Assembly: GCA_051866595.1 (NCBI GenBank)
Contig: JBJDXI010000179.1
Span: 1-5,609 of the forward strand
Direction of reading: 5' to 3'
DNA: 5,609 bases
Origin: UBA7702 sp051866595
GTDB lineage: Bacteria > Bacillota > Dehalobacteriia > UBA7702
Part shown: positions 1 to 5,609 of the stretch, piece after piece
Layout of the letters: each line of letters opens with the position of its first letter
Numbering within the stretch: position 1 is the first letter of the stretch
Notes under the pieces: generated by a model
The model's database searches: none
What the model saw: only the letters and a program-made list of their open reading frames with translations
Told to the model about the DNA's origin: nothing
Translations under genes and position numbers: made by a program

Positions 1-913
1 GGAGAAATTCAGCGTTTTCCAGACCGGGGATCATGCGGAACACCCGTTCCTGTTCACCCCGGAGAAGATGGGTCTGGAAGCCGACCATATTGTAAAGCTG
101 GCCTTCGTTATCTTCCTTGCGCAGCTGAACTACGGCGTAGGGCATTTCCCCGGTGCGGGGGTCCACCAGACCTACGGGTTTCAAGGGCCCGTGGCACATC
201 GTTTCTCTGCCCCGGGCCGCCATTTCTTCCATGGGCATACAGCCTTCGAAGAACTTGATCTTTTCAAAGCCGTGAGGCTCATAAAGCTTGGCCGAAACGA
301 TGGCTTCATAAAAGGCGTCGTACTCTTCTTTATTCATGGGGCAGTTGATATAGGCCGCCTCCCCTTTATCGTAACGGGAAGCGTAAAAGGCAATGTCCAT
401 ATTGATGGATTCACCGCTGATAATCGGCGCCACAGCGTCGTAGAAGTAAAGATCTTCCCTGCCTGCCAGATCCGCCAGCTTTTCCGCCAGGGCTTCCCCG
501 GTGAGAGGACCGGTGGCGATGATGACCACATCGTCATCGGGAATTTCTTTGATCTCTTCGCGGATGATCTCCACTTTTCCCGTATCCGCCAGTTTCTTTT
601 CGATCATCGCCGAAAAAGCGTTGCGATCCACGGCGAGACAGCCCCCGGCGGGAACCTGGGTCGCGTCGGCCGCTTCCATGATCAGCGAATCGAGACGGCG
701 CATTTCTTCTTTTAACAGGCCAACGGCGTTTTCGATGTTCGCCGCCCGGAAGGAATTGCTGCAAACCAGCTCCGCCAGGTGTTCGGTTTTATGAGCCGGC
801 GTCATAGTGACGGGGCGCATTTCATACATACGGACTTCATGTCCTCTTTTGGCGATCTGCCATGCCGCTTCACAGCCGGCAAGGCCACCGCCGACGATCG
901 TAATTTTACTCAT
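1..913 (-). CDS. trmFO: TrmFO, methylenetetrahydrofolate--tRNA-(uracil-54) methyltransferase (3' end cut by window)
   Basis: This cytoplasmic flavoprotein makes 5-methyluridine at position 54 of the tRNA T-loop, using 5,10-methylenetetrahydrofolate as carbon donor and FADH2 as reductant. The first 304 codons are present; the family is usually about 435-440 residues, so roughly 130 are missing beyond the left edge. The N-terminus is a Rossmann FAD-binding segment, IVGGGLAGCEAA (residues 6-17), followed by YEMRP (30-34). The LVCSNSFR motif carries Cys51, and FFEGCMPMEEMA carries Cys225; these match the two cysteines (53 and 226) studied in the B. subtilis enzyme. The conserved GPLKPVGLVDPRTG (242-255) and MVGFQTHL (276-283) are also present. 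The ATG at 911-913 is chosen because the FAD motif begins five residues in. It lies inside topA, overlapping its stop by 8 bases, so translation is probably coupled. The related GidA/MnmG family is excluded by these TrmFO-specific motifs. The annotation is secure. Confidence 0.97.
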   Translation of the reverse strand, partial: MSKITIVGGGLAGCEAAWQIAKRGHEVRMYEMRPVTMTPAHKTEHLAELVCSNSFRAANIENAVGLLKEEMRRLDSLIMEAADATQVPAGGCLAVDRNAFSAMIEKKLADTGKVEIIREEIKEIPDDDVVIIATGPLTGEALAEKLADLAGREDLYFYDAVAPIISGESINMDIAFYASRYDKGEAAYINCPMNKEEYDAFYEAIVSAKLYEPHGFEKIKFFEGCMPMEEMAARGRETMCHGPLKPVGLVDPRTGEMPYAVVQLRKEDNEGQLYNMVGFQTHLLRGEQERVFRMIPGLENAEFL

Positions 914-3170
914 CGGTACTCTTCTTACGCCCCCGTTTGCCCTTGGTCGATTTCTGGTTCGAGGGACACTCCTTATTTTCACAGATTATGGTTTTCTCAT
1001 TGTTTTTCCCGGTTTTTTCCACCAGATGACGGCCGCATTCAGGACAAACCGCCTCTACAGGCAGATTCCAATAGGCCGTCTGGCAATCGGGATAATTTTT
1101 GCAGCCATAGAAAACGCGGCCCCGTTTGTTGCGCTTTTTCACCAGAGCGCCGCCACATTCGGTGCAGGCCACGCCGATTTCTTCATCAATGGATTTGACG
1201 TTTTTACATTCGGGATAGCCGGGACAGGCCAGGAATTTACCGTAGCGACCTTTTTTCAGCACCATGGTGCGTCCGCATTTGTCGCAAACCACATCGCTTT
1301 CGCCTAACGTCTTTTCTTCCACATTGCCGTCTTTATCCACGGATTTTACGTTGCGGCACTCGGGATAACCGGGGCAGGCCAGGAAACGGCCGTAGCGTCC
1401 GATTTTATAGACCATATTGCGACCGCAGAATTCACAGATCACATCGGAGACTTCGTCGGCCAGTTCCACCTCACCAATGGCTTCCTCGGCTTTTTCCAGA
1501 GATTCGGAAAAAGGGCCGTAGAAATCTTCCAGTACTTTCTTCCATTCCAGCTGGCCCTCTTCCACCTTGTCCAGTTCTTCTTCCATTTTGGAGGTAAACT
1601 CCACATTGAGAATATCGGGGAAATGTTCCATCAGCAGGTCGTTGACGATGACTCCCAGTTCCGTGGGATGGAAGGTCTTTTCCTTACGGGAAACGTAACC
1701 CCGGGCCACAATGGTCTCAATAATCGTCACATAGGTGGAAGGACGGCCGATGCCGAGTTTTTCCAGTGTTTTAATGAGAGTGGCTTCGGTAAAGGCCGCC
1801 GGCGGCTGGGTAAAATGCTGTTCCGGATAGAGTTCCTTCAATGTCAGCATTTCTCCTTCGGCCACTTCGGGCAGGGAATCGTTTTTGTTTTCACTTTTAT
1901 ATAATTTGGTGTAGCCGGGAAACTCAATGATGTTGCCGTTGGCACGGAAGAGATAAGCTCCGGCTTCAATATCGTAAGTGGTGCTCAGCACTTTGGCATC
2001 GGCCATCTGGCTGGCGATGAACCGCTCCCAGATCAGTTTATAAAGACGATACTGAGGCTGACTCAAATACGGTTTTAAAGAAAGCGGCGTCCGCAGGGCT
2101 GAGGTAGGGCGGATGGCTTCATGAGCGTTCTGCGCGTGGGCGCCCACGGCGTAGTTCCGCGGTTTTTCCGGGCAGTATTCTTTGCCGTAGGTCTGTTCGA
2201 TATAATCCAATGCTTCTTTCTGGGCCGGTTCGGCAATGCGCACCGAGTCAGTACGCATATAGGTGATGAGACCGACGTTGGTACCGTCAACGGCAATACC
2301 TTCATAAAGCTGCTGAGCCAGCTGCATGGTGCGTTTGGCCGTATAATTCAGCTTCTGGTTGGCTTCCTGCTGCATACTGCTGGTGGTAAAAGCCGGCAAC
2401 GGCGATTTTTTGCGGTTCTTTTTCTGCACCGAGGCCAGACGGTAGGAAACGCCGTCGAGATCGGAAAGGATTCCCTTCATCTGGGCTTCATCGGCGATTT
2501 CCGCTTTTTTACCGTTGATTTTCAGCAACTTGGCCATGAACTCACTGCTGTCATGAAGGAAATCCGCTTCCAGCGTCCAGTATTCTTCGGGAACAAAGGC
2601 GTCGATCTCATTCTGACGTTCACAGACGAGACGGACGGCAACGCTCTGCACGCGACCGGCGGAAAGGCCTTTCCGAACTTTTTTCCAGAGCAGAGGGCTG
2701 ATTTTATACCCCACGAGACGGTCTAAAATACGGCGGCTCTGCTGAGCGTAAAACCGGTCCGTATCAATGGCCCTTGGACTTTTTACCGCCTTTTTGATGG
2801 CGTCTTTGGTGATTTCGTTAAACTCAATGCGGCAGAGTTCATCGGGATGAGGATCCACACCGTCGGTGTTTCCTTCCAGATATTGCTTCAGATGCCAGGC
2901 AATGGCCTCCCCTTCGCGGTCGGGGTCAGCGGCATAAAGCACTTTATCCGCGGCTTTGGCGTTCTTTTTCAGTTCTTTCAACATTTCCCCTTTACCGCGA
3001 ATGGTAATATAATGGGGTTCAAAACCGTTTTCCACGTCAATGCCGAGCTTGCTTTTGGGTAGATCGCGGATATGCCCCATGGAGGAAACCACTTTATAAT
3101 TTTTACCTAAAAATTTGCTGATCGTTTTCGCTTTGGTCGGCGATTCCACGACCACCAGATATTTGCTCAT
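906..3170 (-). CDS. topA: DNA topoisomerase I (type IA) with four C-terminal zinc ribbons
   Basis: TopA relaxes negatively supercoiled DNA by cutting one strand through a 5'-phosphotyrosine bond, passing the other strand and resealing. The product has 754 residues. The N-terminal Toprim domain starts VVVESPTKAKT with catalytic Glu9, continues through MGHIRDLP (31-38) and carries the metal-binding acidic triad Asp82, Asp84 and Glu86 in ADPDREGEAIAWH. The type IA core follows, with GLSAGRVQSVAVRLV (168-182) and the active site ITYMRTDS, where Tyr304 is the nucleophile and Arg306 the usual partner. GIGRPSTY (473-480) is another family signature. The C-terminus has four tetracysteine zinc ribbons: Cys579/582/599/605, 629/632/649/655, 669/672/690/696 and 709/712/730/735. 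A lysine/arginine-rich tail (740-750) closes the protein. It is longer than B. subtilis TopA, which I attribute to the ribbon region. The gene starts 11 bases after dprA behind a good ribosome site and overlaps trmFO by 8 bases, the classic dprA-topA-trmFO order. No defects are visible. Confidence 0.98.
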   Translation of the reverse strand: MSKYLVVVESPTKAKTISKFLGKNYKVVSSMGHIRDLPKSKLGIDVENGFEPHYITIRGKGEMLKELKKNAKAADKVLYAADPDREGEAIAWHLKQYLEGNTDGVDPHPDELCRIEFNEITKDAIKKAVKSPRAIDTDRFYAQQSRRILDRLVGYKISPLLWKKVRKGLSAGRVQSVAVRLVCERQNEIDAFVPEEYWTLEADFLHDSSEFMAKLLKINGKKAEIADEAQMKGILSDLDGVSYRLASVQKKNRKKSPLPAFTTSSMQQEANQKLNYTAKRTMQLAQQLYEGIAVDGTNVGLITYMRTDSVRIAEPAQKEALDYIEQTYGKEYCPEKPRNYAVGAHAQNAHEAIRPTSALRTPLSLKPYLSQPQYRLYKLIWERFIASQMADAKVLSTTYDIEAGAYLFRANGNIIEFPGYTKLYKSENKNDSLPEVAEGEMLTLKELYPEQHFTQPPAAFTEATLIKTLEKLGIGRPSTYVTIIETIVARGYVSRKEKTFHPTELGVIVNDLLMEHFPDILNVEFTSKMEEELDKVEEGQLEWKKVLEDFYGPFSESLEKAEEAIGEVELADEVSDVICEFCGRNMVYKIGRYGRFLACPGYPECRNVKSVDKDGNVEEKTLGESDVVCDKCGRTMVLKKGRYGKFLACPGYPECKNVKSIDEEIGVACTECGGALVKKRNKRGRVFYGCKNYPDCQTAYWNLPVEAVCPECGRHLVEKTGKNNEKTIICENKECPSNQKSTKGKRGRKKSTDE
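919..926 (-). promoter_or_regulatory. Weak ribosome binding site of trmFO inside topA
   Basis: AAGAAGAG ends 5 bases before the trmFO ATG and is part of the lysine codons near the topA end. It is only a partial Shine-Dalgarno match. Because the trmFO start overlaps the topA stop (ATGAGTAA), re-initiation by ribosomes ending topA is a likely source of expression. Confidence 0.5.
1191..1400 (-). repeat. Internal duplication in topA: zinc ribbons 1 and 2
   Basis: The segments at 1341-1400 and 1191-1250 encode residues 591-610 and 641-660 of TopA. By direct comparison 47 of 60 bases and 18 of 20 residues agree; both residue changes are Arg to Lys. The copies are exactly 150 bases (50 codons) apart, the full zinc-ribbon unit. 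Most base differences are at third codon positions, so the two copies are held alike at protein level. Ribbons 3 and 4 are much less similar. Confidence 0.85.
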
Positions 3171-3175
3171 AAATG

Positions 3176-3182
3176 CACCTCT
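3176..3182 (-). promoter_or_regulatory. Ribosome binding site of topA
   Basis: AGAGGTG lies 5 bases before the topA ATG, in the 11-base gap after dprA, and touches the last base of the dprA stop codon. It is a good Shine-Dalgarno match and supports the chosen start, whose first residues match the conserved TopA N-terminus. Confidence 0.8.
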
Positions 3183-4294
3183 TACAGATTCGTTAACATA
3201 TAGGTATTTCCCGGAGTTTCCCTGACGGCGCCCTCGATTTCAAGGCGTGTGAGGAAGGAAGTCAGCTGCGCCGCGGAAAGGCGGGAAACCTCCATCAATT
3301 CATCAAAGCCGCGGCGGCCGTGCTGCAATTCCAGCACGACTTTTTTCTCTTTTTCATTCGCCGCCAGCTGAAAAGCATCCGTTTCTTCGGACTGATACAT
3401 TCGTTCCACGAGATCAAGATCGAGAAAGTCCTCTAAAATATCTTCGGCGCAGGCCGCGAATTTCGCCTGCCCCGATTCGATGAGATAATGAGGCAATTCG
3501 CTTTGTTTGGAAAAGATGGAACCGGGCAGGGCGTAAATTTCCTTGCCCTGATCGAGACCGTGACGCACCGTATGAAGGGTGCCGCTGCGGCGGCTCGCTT
3601 CCGTCACCAGCACACCGGCGGACAATCCGCTGATCAGACGGTTTCGAAAAGGAAAATTCTGCTTGAGACCCGGCGTACCGAAGGGAAATTCGCTGATAAT
3701 ACATCCTTGCTCTTTTAATGTTTCGTATAATTTTCGATGAAAGGCCGGGTAAACAATATCGATACCGCAGCCCAACACGGCGGTGGGATGCCCTCCCGCG
3801 CGAAGCGCCGCACGGAGAGCCGCTCCATCGATGCCTTCGGCCATGCCGTTGACAATATGCACGTTGGCCTTTTCCACCAGATCCGTCACGATTTTCGTGG
3901 TGGCTTCACGGCCGTAGTCACTGCACTTTCTGGCGCCGACCACGGCGATGGAAAGGAGATCCGGATCGGGCAATGTTCCGAAATAATACAGATAATAAGG
4001 CGGGCTTTCCACATTCCGCAGAAAATCCGGAAAATCATCGTCGGTGGTGACGGTAACTTTCACTCCGAGACGGCGGCGGTATTCTTCCACCGCTTCGGGG
4101 TGCACCGCCGTTCTGGCTTCCGTCAGTGAAGCGGTTTTGCCTTTGCTTAAAGGCAGAACATCTTCCCAGCGGCGAACTTCCGACCAGGCCCGTTCCGCGT
4201 CGCCAAAGGCGTCCATCAGAAGGGTCAGCAGATTTTGATTCATGCCGGCAATCTGGCCGAGACTGAGGAGATACTTTTCTTCATCCCGTTCCAT
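3182..4294 (-). CDS. dprA: DNA-processing protein DprA (Smf family)
   Basis: DprA binds incoming single-stranded DNA during natural transformation and loads RecA on it; it is also found in many species not known to be competent. The 370-residue product has the usual three parts. A helical N-terminal domain (about 5-65) starts LLSLGQIAGMNQNLLTLL. The Rossmann-like DNA-binding domain (about 80-285) has DFPDFLRNVESPPYYLYYFG (87-106), VVGARKCSDYG (118-128), NGMAEGID (149-156), AVLGCGIDIVYP (172-183), NFPFRNRLISGLSAG (213-227), a serine-glycine step (SGTLHT, 237-242) and ALPGSIFS (255-262). A C-terminal winged helix resembling the DprA/DML1 type spans about 310-370. Two sites depart from consensus: Leu160 stands where a histidine is usual after GIDxxA, and residues 265-276 lack the common GxNxLIxxGA form. 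The ATG shares its A with the last base of the ddl stop codon (TAATG), and the N-terminal motif sits at the expected distance, which supports this start. The reading frame is intact, so I do not call it a pseudogene. Confidence 0.96.
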   Translation of the reverse strand: MERDEEKYLLSLGQIAGMNQNLLTLLMDAFGDAERAWSEVRRWEDVLPLSKGKTASLTEARTAVHPEAVEEYRRRLGVKVTVTTDDDFPDFLRNVESPPYYLYYFGTLPDPDLLSIAVVGARKCSDYGREATTKIVTDLVEKANVHIVNGMAEGIDGAALRAALRAGGHPTAVLGCGIDIVYPAFHRKLYETLKEQGCIISEFPFGTPGLKQNFPFRNRLISGLSAGVLVTEASRRSGTLHTVRHGLDQGKEIYALPGSIFSKQSELPHYLIESGQAKFAACAEDILEDFLDLDLVERMYQSEETDAFQLAANEKEKKVVLELQHGRRGFDELMEVSRLSAAQLTSFLTRLEIEGAVRETPGNTYMLTNL

Positions 4295-5466
4295 TATTTT
4301 TTCCCTTTGAATCCGCCCTGAGCAAGAATATTGCTGTTAAAGGAACTGATCATATTCTTTTTCTGCTGTTTGCTTCGGAGGGCGATCTGGATTAAACGAT
4401 CCAGCAAACGGGGATAGGAAAGACCTTTCGGTTCCCACAGATAGAAAGAAAGGGAGCCGGGAATGGTATTCACTTCGTTCAGATAGATTTTATCGGTATC
4501 CATGTCAATCATGAAATCGAGACGCCATACACCGGAACCGTTCATGCAGTAGAAGGTATCCAAAGCGTAATTGCGGATGCGCTCCGCCGTTTCCTCGGGA
4601 ATATCCGCGGGAATACGCCGTTTCAGGCTGGCCATCCCCGCCGACTTGCTGCCGCCTTCGGGCTGGAGGTATTTGTCGGCAAAGGAAAGAATTTCCCCGG
4701 CGTTCAAAGGTTCCTCAATTTCGGAAACTTCGGCCTGATAAGCGTCGCCCAATACGGCGATGTTGAGTTCTTTCAAATGACGGATGGCGTGTTCCACCAG
4801 GATTTTCTGGGAATAATGAGAAGCGGTTTCAATGGCGTCCACCAATTCTTCCCGGTCCTCGGCGATTTTAATACCGATGCTGGAGCCGAGATCCGCCGGT
4901 TTGACGATAACGGGATAAGAGAATTTGCGTTCAATGTAATTGACAATGTCATCCTCACCGTCGCCCCACTGGACACTGTAGAACCAGAAGCAATCAAGAA
5001 CGGGAACGCCCCCCATTTTACAGAGGGCTTTCTGGGCCACTTTATCCATGCCGGTCGCCGCGGCGAGAACCGACGGGCCGGTATAGGGGATCCCGGTCAT
5101 TTCAAGGAATCCCTGAATGGAACCGTCTTCACCGTAAGCGCCGTGCATCACCGGGAGAAAGACGTCAATCACGGCAAGGGGCTTTTTATTCAGGAAAGAA
5201 CGGGGGTAAACAAAAACCGTACCGTCTTCGGCATTGGGGGAAATGAGAATTTTTTCGCAATCCGCCAGAAGTTCATCAAGGTTTTTGAAATTTTCAATAT
5301 CATAAAGGCTTTCTCCCCAATACCAATCGCCTTCTTTGCTGATATAAATGGGAAAAATATCGTATTTCTCTTCGTCCAAAGACTGAATGGCCTGCAAAGC
5401 GGAGATAATGGCTACTTCATGTTCCACCGAGGGACATCCGAAAAGGACACCGACTGTCGTTTTCAT
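4294..5466 (-). CDS. ddl: D-alanine--D-alanine ligase family protein (ATP-grasp)
   Basis: This cytosolic ATP-grasp enzyme joins two D-alanines to make the dipeptide that MurF adds to the peptidoglycan stem. The product is 390 residues, somewhat longer than the 306 of E. coli DdlB. The N-terminal domain has FGCPSVEHEV with Glu15, the residue that holds the first D-Ala in E. coli DdlB, and FLPVMHGAYGEDGSIQG (103-119). The ATP-grasp part shows MDK (140-142), VKPADLGSSIG (188-198), a glutamate in LVEH (223-226), the omega-loop KY (265-266), and metal ligands in WRLDF (Asp317) and NEVNTIPG (Glu331 and Asn333). The omega-loop tyrosine is typical of D-Ala-D-Ala rather than D-Ala-D-Lac ligases, which usually have histidine there. 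Odd points are a stretched loop after KY (267-280) and Tyr342 where E. coli has Ser281. A lysine- and glycine-rich tail ends the protein. The gene follows the Mur-ligase fragment and is joined to dprA by TAATG. Substrate specificity is inferred, not shown. Confidence 0.93.
   Translation of the reverse strand: MKTTVGVLFGCPSVEHEVAIISALQAIQSLDEEKYDIFPIYISKEGDWYWGESLYDIENFKNLDELLADCEKILISPNAEDGTVFVYPRSFLNKKPLAVIDVFLPVMHGAYGEDGSIQGFLEMTGIPYTGPSVLAAATGMDKVAQKALCKMGGVPVLDCFWFYSVQWGDGEDDIVNYIERKFSYPVIVKPADLGSSIGIKIAEDREELVDAIETASHYSQKILVEHAIRHLKELNIAVLGDAYQAEVSEIEEPLNAGEILSFADKYLQPEGGSKSAGMASLKRRIPADIPEETAERIRNYALDTFYCMNGSGVWRLDFMIDMDTDKIYLNEVNTIPGSLSFYLWEPKGLSYPRLLDRLIQIALRSKQQKKNMISSFNSNILAQGGFKGKK
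4303..4308 (-). promoter_or_regulatory. Ribosome binding site of dprA inside the end of ddl
   Basis: AAAGGG, a moderate Shine-Dalgarno match, lies 8 bases before the dprA ATG within the last codons of ddl. With the TAATG stop-start overlap, it suggests dprA translation depends in part on ribosomes finishing ddl. Confidence 0.65.
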
Positions 5467-5474
5467 ATTTTACG

Positions 5475-5480
5475 CCTCCT
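5475..5480 (-). promoter_or_regulatory. Ribosome binding site of ddl, overlapping the upstream stop codon
   Basis: A perfect AGGAGG lies 8 bases before the ddl ATG. Its first A is the last base of the TAA stop of the upstream gene, so ribosomes ending there sit on the ddl start region. This fixes the ddl start and suggests coupled translation. Confidence 0.9.
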
Positions 5481-5609
5481 TATTCATTATATGTATCCGG
5501 CAGGTCATTTTCGTAGAGGACATAATCGCCCTTTTCCATTCCGCCGTATACATAGTTGTTGGCTTCGTTGAGACTTGCCGCGACAAAAAGATGATCTTCC
5601 GGGAAACCG
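5480..5609 (-). CDS. C-terminus of a probable Mur ligase, MurF-like (5' part outside window)
   Basis: Only the last 42 codons and the TAA stop are present; the frame is open to the right edge. The visible end includes LFVAASLNEANNYVYGGM and then KGDYVLYENDLPDTYNE. A late 'GD-V-L-ENDLPD-Y' ending is, from memory, found in a MurF-like branch of the Mur ligase family (ATP-dependent amide ligases that build or modify muropeptides), often beside a ddl gene. It differs from the ordinary MurF ending seen in E. coli and B. subtilis, so I leave the symbol blank. Position supports a wall role: the stop codon touches the ddl ribosome site and the two genes are surely read together. If it is MurF-like, its substrate would be the D-Ala-D-Ala made by the next gene. 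That a coding frame ends here is well supported, while the product name is moderate. Confidence 0.6.
   Translation of the reverse strand, partial: GFPEDHLFVAASLNEANNYVYGGMEKGDYVLYENDLPDTYNE

Noticed and set aside
68..715. Plus-strand open frame of 215 codons at the left end.
   Set aside because: It is antisense to trmFO, whose minus-strand frame carries the FAD-binding and both cysteine motifs. No motif or convincing ribosome site supports the plus-strand frame.
2121..2726. Plus-strand open frame of 201 codons inside topA.
   Set aside because: It is antisense to the core of topA, which includes the active-site tyrosine region. It looks like a shadow of the real gene.
3171..3181. The short gap between dprA and topA, checked for a promoter or terminator.
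   Set aside because: Eleven bases hold only the ribosome site and spacer. A topA promoter, if any, would have to lie inside dprA, and I see no convincing -35/-10 pair.
3449..3470. Inverted repeat GCAGGC...GCCTGC with a 10-base loop, considered as a terminator or attenuator.
   Set aside because: It lies in the middle of the dprA coding frame, has no T-run after it on either strand, and the codons fit the protein. A 6-base stem of this kind is expected by chance.
4777..5571. Long plus-strand open frame of 264 codons opposite ddl.
   Set aside because: It lies antisense to a gene with full catalytic motifs and crosses the ddl start and the end of the upstream gene. Its protein has no recognisable motif and is best explained by codon bias that removes stops on the other strand.

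Overview
The window is a dense run of five genes, all on the minus strand, with no stretch of non-coding DNA longer than 13 bases. In transcription order (right to left) they are: the last 42 codons of a probable Mur ligase (MurF-like); a D-alanine--D-alanine ligase family protein (ddl); the DNA-processing protein DprA; DNA topoisomerase I (topA); and the first 304 codons of trmFO, the folate- and flavin-dependent tRNA m5U54 methyltransferase. trmFO is cut off by the left edge of the window and the Mur ligase by the right edge.

The order dprA-topA-trmFO is the well-known Bacillota (Firmicutes) arrangement, in which xerC/codV, hslV/hslU and codY often follow trmFO. TrmFO of this type is also typical of Bacillota. 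Moderate GC content and the ddl/Mur-ligase pair placed directly before dprA would suit an anaerobic Bacillota lineage such as Negativicutes or Clostridia. That placement is an inference from gene content and sequence style, not from a database match.

The genes are packed as one probable transcription unit. The Mur-ligase stop codon overlaps the ddl Shine-Dalgarno sequence. The ddl stop and dprA start share a base (TAATG). dprA and topA are 11 bases apart. trmFO starts inside the end of topA (ATGAGTAA, 8-base overlap). No internal promoter or terminator is visible. The unit joins peptidoglycan precursor synthesis (D-Ala-D-Ala and its attachment to the muropeptide) to DNA handling (DprA, TopA) and tRNA modification (TrmFO).

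All five reading frames are intact within the window, and the catalytic residues expected for Ddl, TopA and TrmFO are present. I do not see a novel system. The points worth a second look are modest: DprA departs from family consensus at two otherwise conserved motifs; Ddl has a long omega-loop region and an unusual residue at the second-substrate pocket; TopA carries four tetracysteine zinc ribbons, two of which look like a recent tandem duplication; and the Mur-ligase fragment has an unusual C-terminus whose identity needs the upstream sequence.
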